This document shows, in pieces, positions 31,860-34,688 of a stretch of 34,688 nt of DNA (its first letter is position 1; each line of letters opens with the position of its first letter). A program made the translations under genes and the position numbers. The DNA is from Bacteroidota bacterium (lineage in GTDB: Bacteria > Bacteroidota > Bacteroidia > Chitinophagales > LD1): positions 220,673 through 255,360 of the forward strand of contig JAPLES010000002.1 in NCBI GenBank assembly GCA_026391075.1, written 5' to 3'. The notes under the pieces were generated by a model. It made no database searches, was not told the origin of the DNA, and worked only from the letters and a program-made list of their open reading frames with translations.

Positions 31860-32395
31860 TTTACAAGAAAAATATCGTGGTCTGCACCGGTGGCCTTAAA
31901 CTCTATTTGGTTTACAAGGCATACAAGGTTAAATCGTTTGCCCAGCCCTTTGGTAAGGCCAACCACCATTGGAGCCAAACCGGCTCTTTTACTTCTATAG
32001 TGTAATATTAAAGAGTTGCTTTCCTCCTCAGTCACTTCAAATTCAGGCATTACCAATTCAGGCATAATATTACCTAGCCGGTAGTGCATCATGTTCAGAT
32101 TTCTTAAAAAATCAGGAAACGTACGACCACCGGCCTCCATCATTTTTCCATAACCTTCTTCGCTGGTGTACAATATCCAATATTCGCCAAAGGCTTCTAG
32201 CAATAATTCAGGAGTAATTTTGGTAACATCCGAAGCCGCCATTACCAGTTTATAGGTTAGCGAATCAGGATAGGTTTTCATTCCAATAAACCCGCTTTCA
32301 TCAAATTCTGCCTTAATTTTAATTTCTTCCCAAACATCAGTTCCAAATTGTTTTACTATCAAACCCTCAATTGCTCTGTTTACCAATCCGTACAT
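31853..32395 (-). CDS. H-NOX heme nitric-oxide-binding sensor
   Basis: The 180-aa heme protein begins with the family MYGLVNRAIE. The proximal heme ligand is H104 in LNMMHYRLG, and the heme propionate motif YxSxR is Y133-S135-R137. The distal position that is Tyr140 in the oxygen-binding Thermoanaerobacter protein aligns with P142 (GLAPMVVGL), so the pocket lacks an oxygen-stabilising tyrosine and should prefer NO. It is directly upstream of, and overlapping, the HNOBA kinase gene, so the two form a sensor pair. NO sensing through such pairs controls biofilm or attachment in other bacteria. The promoter region (32396-32549) shows no exact TAnnTTTG box. Confidence 0.95.
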   Translation of the reverse strand: MYGLVNRAIEGLIVKQFGTDVWEEIKIKAEFDESGFIGMKTYPDSLTYKLVMAASDVTKITPELLLEAFGEYWILYTSEEGYGKMMEAGGRTFPDFLRNLNMMHYRLGNIMPELVMPEFEVTEEESNSLILHYRSKRAGLAPMVVGLTKGLGKRFNLVCLVNQIEFKATGADHDIFLVNW

Positions 32396-32549
32396 AATGT
32401 TTTTTTTATTTGCGATTATAAAATAATCTGACCTTTAAAAATATGATTAACTTTACTCATTCTAAATTCTTCGTTATCCGCAGGGCATGTGGTAAAAGAC
32501 CTTGGGGCTGTTAATAAGTAGCCCACAATAAGCGCAGGGTTCTTTTACT

Positions 32550-34688
32550 TTATTTTTTTATAGATAAAGAAACCCTACGGGGAATGAATTCGTCAATCTG
32601 CTGCTGCATCCGTTCGTTTTGTTTCTGAAGCACTTCTATCATTTGCTGTTGCTCCTGCATGGCTTTTACCATAGGCGATAGCAAATCGTTGTAGCGCACG
32701 CCATACATGCCTGCATCGTCTTTACTGATGATACCATTGTTGGTGGCACCCGACTTAGTCAAGGCTTCGTCCAGCTCCTGGGCTATAAAACCATACTCGG
32801 TCTTTTTGCTTTCATCGTTTAGGCGGTAGTAGCTAACGGGGCGCAGGGTATTAATAAAGCCCAGGCCCAGGCTGCTGTTTTGTATATCGGCTTTCCATCT
32901 TCTATCGCTGGTGGTGGTTAAGGCCACCTGTGCCTCGAAAACAGTAACTGATGTATTGCCTATGCGCACCTTATTGCTGGCATTTACCACTGCCCCATAG
33001 CCTATAACCGTGGCATTGGTAAGTGCACCTGAATACACATCGGCATTAGTGCCCAAGGCAGTGTTGTTGGATCCATCGGTGTTAGATTGAAGCGCACTCC
33101 CTCCGCTGGCGGTGTTCTCGCTTCCTGTGGTGTTGTTCAAAAGCGCATAAGATCCGCTGGCGGTGTTGCCGTATCCTGTGGTGTTGGTAATAAGCGCCCA
33201 TGATCCGCTGGCGGTGTTGTAGTTTCCTGTGGTGTTGGAAGAAAGCGCATTCAATCCGCTGGCGGTGTTCTCGTATCCTGTGGTGTTGGAATAAAGCGCA
33301 TTCAATCCGCTGGCGGTGTTCTCGTTTCCTGTGGTGTTGGAATAAAGCGCCTGCACTCCGCTGGCGGTGTTCCTGACTCCTGTGGTGTTGTTAAAAAGCG
33401 CAGATTCTCCGCTGGCGGTGTTAAAGTCTCCTGTGGTGTTGGAATAAAGCGCATCCACTCCGCTGGCGGTGTTCTTGACTCCTGTGTTGTTGGAAGAAAG
33501 CGCAGATACTCCGCTGGCGGTGTTCTTGACTCCTGTGGTGTTGGAATAAAGCGCATTCAATCCGCTGGCGGTGTTGTCATATCCTGTGGTGTTGGAATAA
33601 AGCGCCTGCACTCCGCTGGCGGTGTTTTGGTTTCCTATGGTGTTGTAAATAAGTGCAGAATTTCCGCTGGCGGTGTTGTAGTTTCCTGTGGTGTTGGAAG
33701 AAAGCGCAGATACTCCGCTGGCCGTGTTAGAGTATCCTGTGGTGTTGGAACGAAGTGCATTCAATCCGCTGGCGGTGTTGTCAAATCCTGTGGTGTTGTA
33801 ATAAAGCGCATTCGCTCCGCTGGCGGTGTTGTCAAATCCTGTGGTGTTGTAATTAAGCGCAGATTCTCCGATGGCGGTGTTAGCGTATCCTGTGGTGTTG
33901 GAACGAAGTGCATCTCTTCCGATGGCGGTGTTGGAGTTTCCTGTGGTGTTGAAATAAAGCGCATAATATCCGCTGGCGGTGTTGTCAAATCCTGTGGTGT
34001 TGTTACCAAGCGCCCACACTCCGCTGGCGGTGTTAGCGTATCCTGTGGTGTTGTTAGCAAGCGCAGTCTTTCCGCTGGCGGTGTTTTCGTATCCAGTGGT
34101 GTTGGAAGAAAGCGCACTCGCTCCGCTGGCGGTGTTAGCGTATCCTGTGGTGTTGGAAGAAAGCGCAGTCGCTCCGCTGGCGGTGTTAGCGTATCCTGTG
34201 GTGTTGGAATAAAGCGCTCTCTGGCCGATTCCTGTATTATAATTGTTTCCTGAATTGGAATTGCCTGATTGGTAGCCAAAGAAGGTATTACCTGCTGTGC
34301 CTACATCTATTCTTCCGGCTTTCTGGTTATTCACTCTTATAGTAAAAGGAATGCTATCGGTGGTGCCAATGAAGTTTGTGCCATCCACCGTACCTGCATT
34401 ACCGGTTAGCGACCAGGCCGTTAAAGCACCGTTGGCACCTGTGGCGCCTGTGGTTCCATTAGTTCCGGTTACTCCTTTGGCGCCTGTAGTGCCTGCTAAA
34501 CCTTGTAAGCCTGTTGGGCCGGTTACGCCTACACCGGTAGCTCCTGTAGCCCCATTTGTTCCGTTTGTCCCATTGGCACCTGTTGCTCCGGTTGCACCGT
34601 TTGTTCCATTAGCACCAGTTGCCCCTGTAGCTCCCGTTGCACCAGTATTTCCGTTCGTTCCATTAGCACCTGTTGGTCCTGTTGGCCC
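32550..34688 (-). CDS. Repetitive surface protein: Gly-X-Y repeats, 17-residue repeats, S74 chaperone domain (5' end missing)
   Basis: The frame is open from the stop at 32550 to the window edge, 712 codons; the start lies beyond 34688. The first ~85 visible residues are collagen-like GxY triplets ([19 protein letters not shown] and similar). After a linker ending in [14 protein letters not shown] come 23 copies of a 17-residue unit of the form NTASGxxALxSNTTGxx. The C-terminal part has the Peptidase_S74/endosialidase chaperone motif ([12 protein letters not shown], then [19 protein letters not shown] and [10 protein letters not shown]), then a Gln-rich coiled coil. S74 domains help trimerise fibre proteins and then cleave themselves off. 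Trimeric fibre or adhesin is the best guess. An ATG at 34388 is internal and not the true start. Confidence 0.85.
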   Translation of the reverse strand, partial: GPTGPTGANGTNGNTGATGATGATGANGTNGATGATGANGTNGTNGATGATGVGVTGPTGLQGLAGTTGAKGVTGTNGTTGATGANGALTAWSLTGNAGTVDGTNFIGTTDSIPFTIRVNNQKAGRIDVGTAGNTFFGYQSGNSNSGNNYNTGIGQRALYSNTTGYANTASGATALSSNTTGYANTASGASALSSNTTGYENTASGKTALANNTTGYANTASGVWALGNNTTGFDNTASGYYALYFNTTGNSNTAIGRDALRSNTTGYANTAIGESALNYNTTGFDNTASGANALYYNTTGFDNTASGLNALRSNTTGYSNTASGVSALSSNTTGNYNTASGNSALIYNTIGNQNTASGVQALYSNTTGYDNTASGLNALYSNTTGVKNTASGVSALSSNNTGVKNTASGVDALYSNTTGDFNTASGESALFNNTTGVRNTASGVQALYSNTTGNENTASGLNALYSNTTGYENTASGLNALSSNTTGNYNTASGSWALITNTTGYGNTASGSYALLNNTTGSENTASGGSALQSNTDGSNNTALGTNADVYSGALTNATVIGYGAVVNASNKVRIGNTSVTVFEAQVALTTTSDRRWKADIQNSSLGLGFINTLRPVSYYRLNDESKKTEYGFIAQELDEALTKSGATNNGIISKDDAGMYGVRYNDLLSPMVKAMQEQQQMIEVLQKQNERMQQQIDEFIPRRVSLSIKK
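33066..34238 (-). repeat. Tandem array of 23 x 51-bp coding repeats
   Basis: Exactly 1173 nt, 23 units of 51 bp, each encoding 17 residues. The strictly kept core is NTA(S/I)G-x2-AL-x2-N(T/N)(T/I/D)G-x2. The variable positions are the two after G, the two after AL and the two at the end. Most units share the + strand string CCGCTGGCGGTGTT and the string CCTGTGGTGTTG. The first unit reads NTGIG and the last NTDG, so the ends have drifted while the middle is homogeneous, as expected from unequal crossover. The pattern resembles the head repeats of trimeric adhesins that stack as a beta-roll. Confidence 0.92.

Noticed and set aside
33066-34238. CRISPR-like look of regularly spaced repeats
   Set aside because: There are no unique spacers; the whole 51-bp unit is conserved, keeps reading frame and codes for protein. 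No cas genes are near.
33302-34279. Long open frames on both strands across the repeat tract (for example 33627-34253 on +, 33761-34279 and 33302-33556 on -)
   Set aside because: They exist only because a 51-bp repeat without stops in one unit has none in the others. Their translations are simple periodic strings, and only the S74-linked frame has flanking domains.

Overview
The window looks like chromosomal DNA of a member of the Bacteroidota, probably an aquatic, pigmented, aerobic one. The evidence is: three exported proteins that end in or resemble type IX secretion (T9SS) cargo, SprB-like repeats, the ECF sigma / 'sensor' operon type known from this phylum, the divergent rsfS-ftsH / birA arrangement, scarce Shine-Dalgarno sites, a few TAnnTTTG (-7) promoter elements, and a Met-tuned DTE proteorhodopsin next to a crtI/crtB/crtYcd/cruF/crtD carotenoid cluster. 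I cannot name a genus.

Layout. (1) 1-5744: housekeeping and surface genes: the start of an unidentified gene, ftsH, rsfS, birA, a secreted protein with a Kazal-like motif, and a Coq4-like protein. (2) 5811-7806: an ECF sigma operon (sigma factor, single-pass membrane protein with three internal repeats, exported LTxxQ/Spy-like 'sensor') closed by a clear terminator. (3) 7845-17755: two secreted proteins, an AraC regulator, a steroid 5-alpha-reductase-like / 3-beta-HSD-like pair, a dead SDR fragment, rlmD and an MsbA-type ABC exporter. (4) 17756-18380: a junction with the 3' portion of a tRNA-Leu(UAA) that lacks its 5' half, a terminator and a gene remnant. It looks like a scar of tRNA-targeted integration. 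(5) 18381-28759: a light-capture island: Rieske oxygenase plus CrtU/CruE-like FAD enzyme (overlapping), a UbiE-like methyltransferase and a frameshifted YceI gene on the other strand, then crtD-cruF-crtI-crtB-crtYcd and a rhodopsin. (6) 28760-32395: remnants and a terminator, then a CheY-like regulator convergent with an H-NOX / HNOBA histidine kinase pair. (7) 32550-34688: the 3' part of a very repetitive surface protein with Gly-X-Y repeats, 23 units of a 17-residue repeat and an S74 chaperone domain.

How the genes work together. CrtB and CrtI should make lycopene, CrtYcd a beta-ring, and CruF and CrtD should hydrate and desaturate the open end. That gives a monocyclic carotenoid of the flexixanthin/saproxanthin/myxol type. 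The usual ring-tailoring enzymes CrtZ and CrtW are not in the window. In their place sits the Rieske / CrtU-like pair. The rhodopsin has Gly135 where bacteriorhodopsin has Trp138, the opening through which xanthorhodopsin holds its carotenoid antenna. My main hypothesis is that this island encodes an antenna-bearing proton pump whose carotenoid carries an unusual ring. No retinal-forming dioxygenase (Blh) is visible in the window.

Several genes are broken: SDR fragment, YceI, a small membrane protein and a C-terminal remnant near 18.2 kb. They are concentrated around the island. I cannot tell true decay from assembly error for the single-base shifts.
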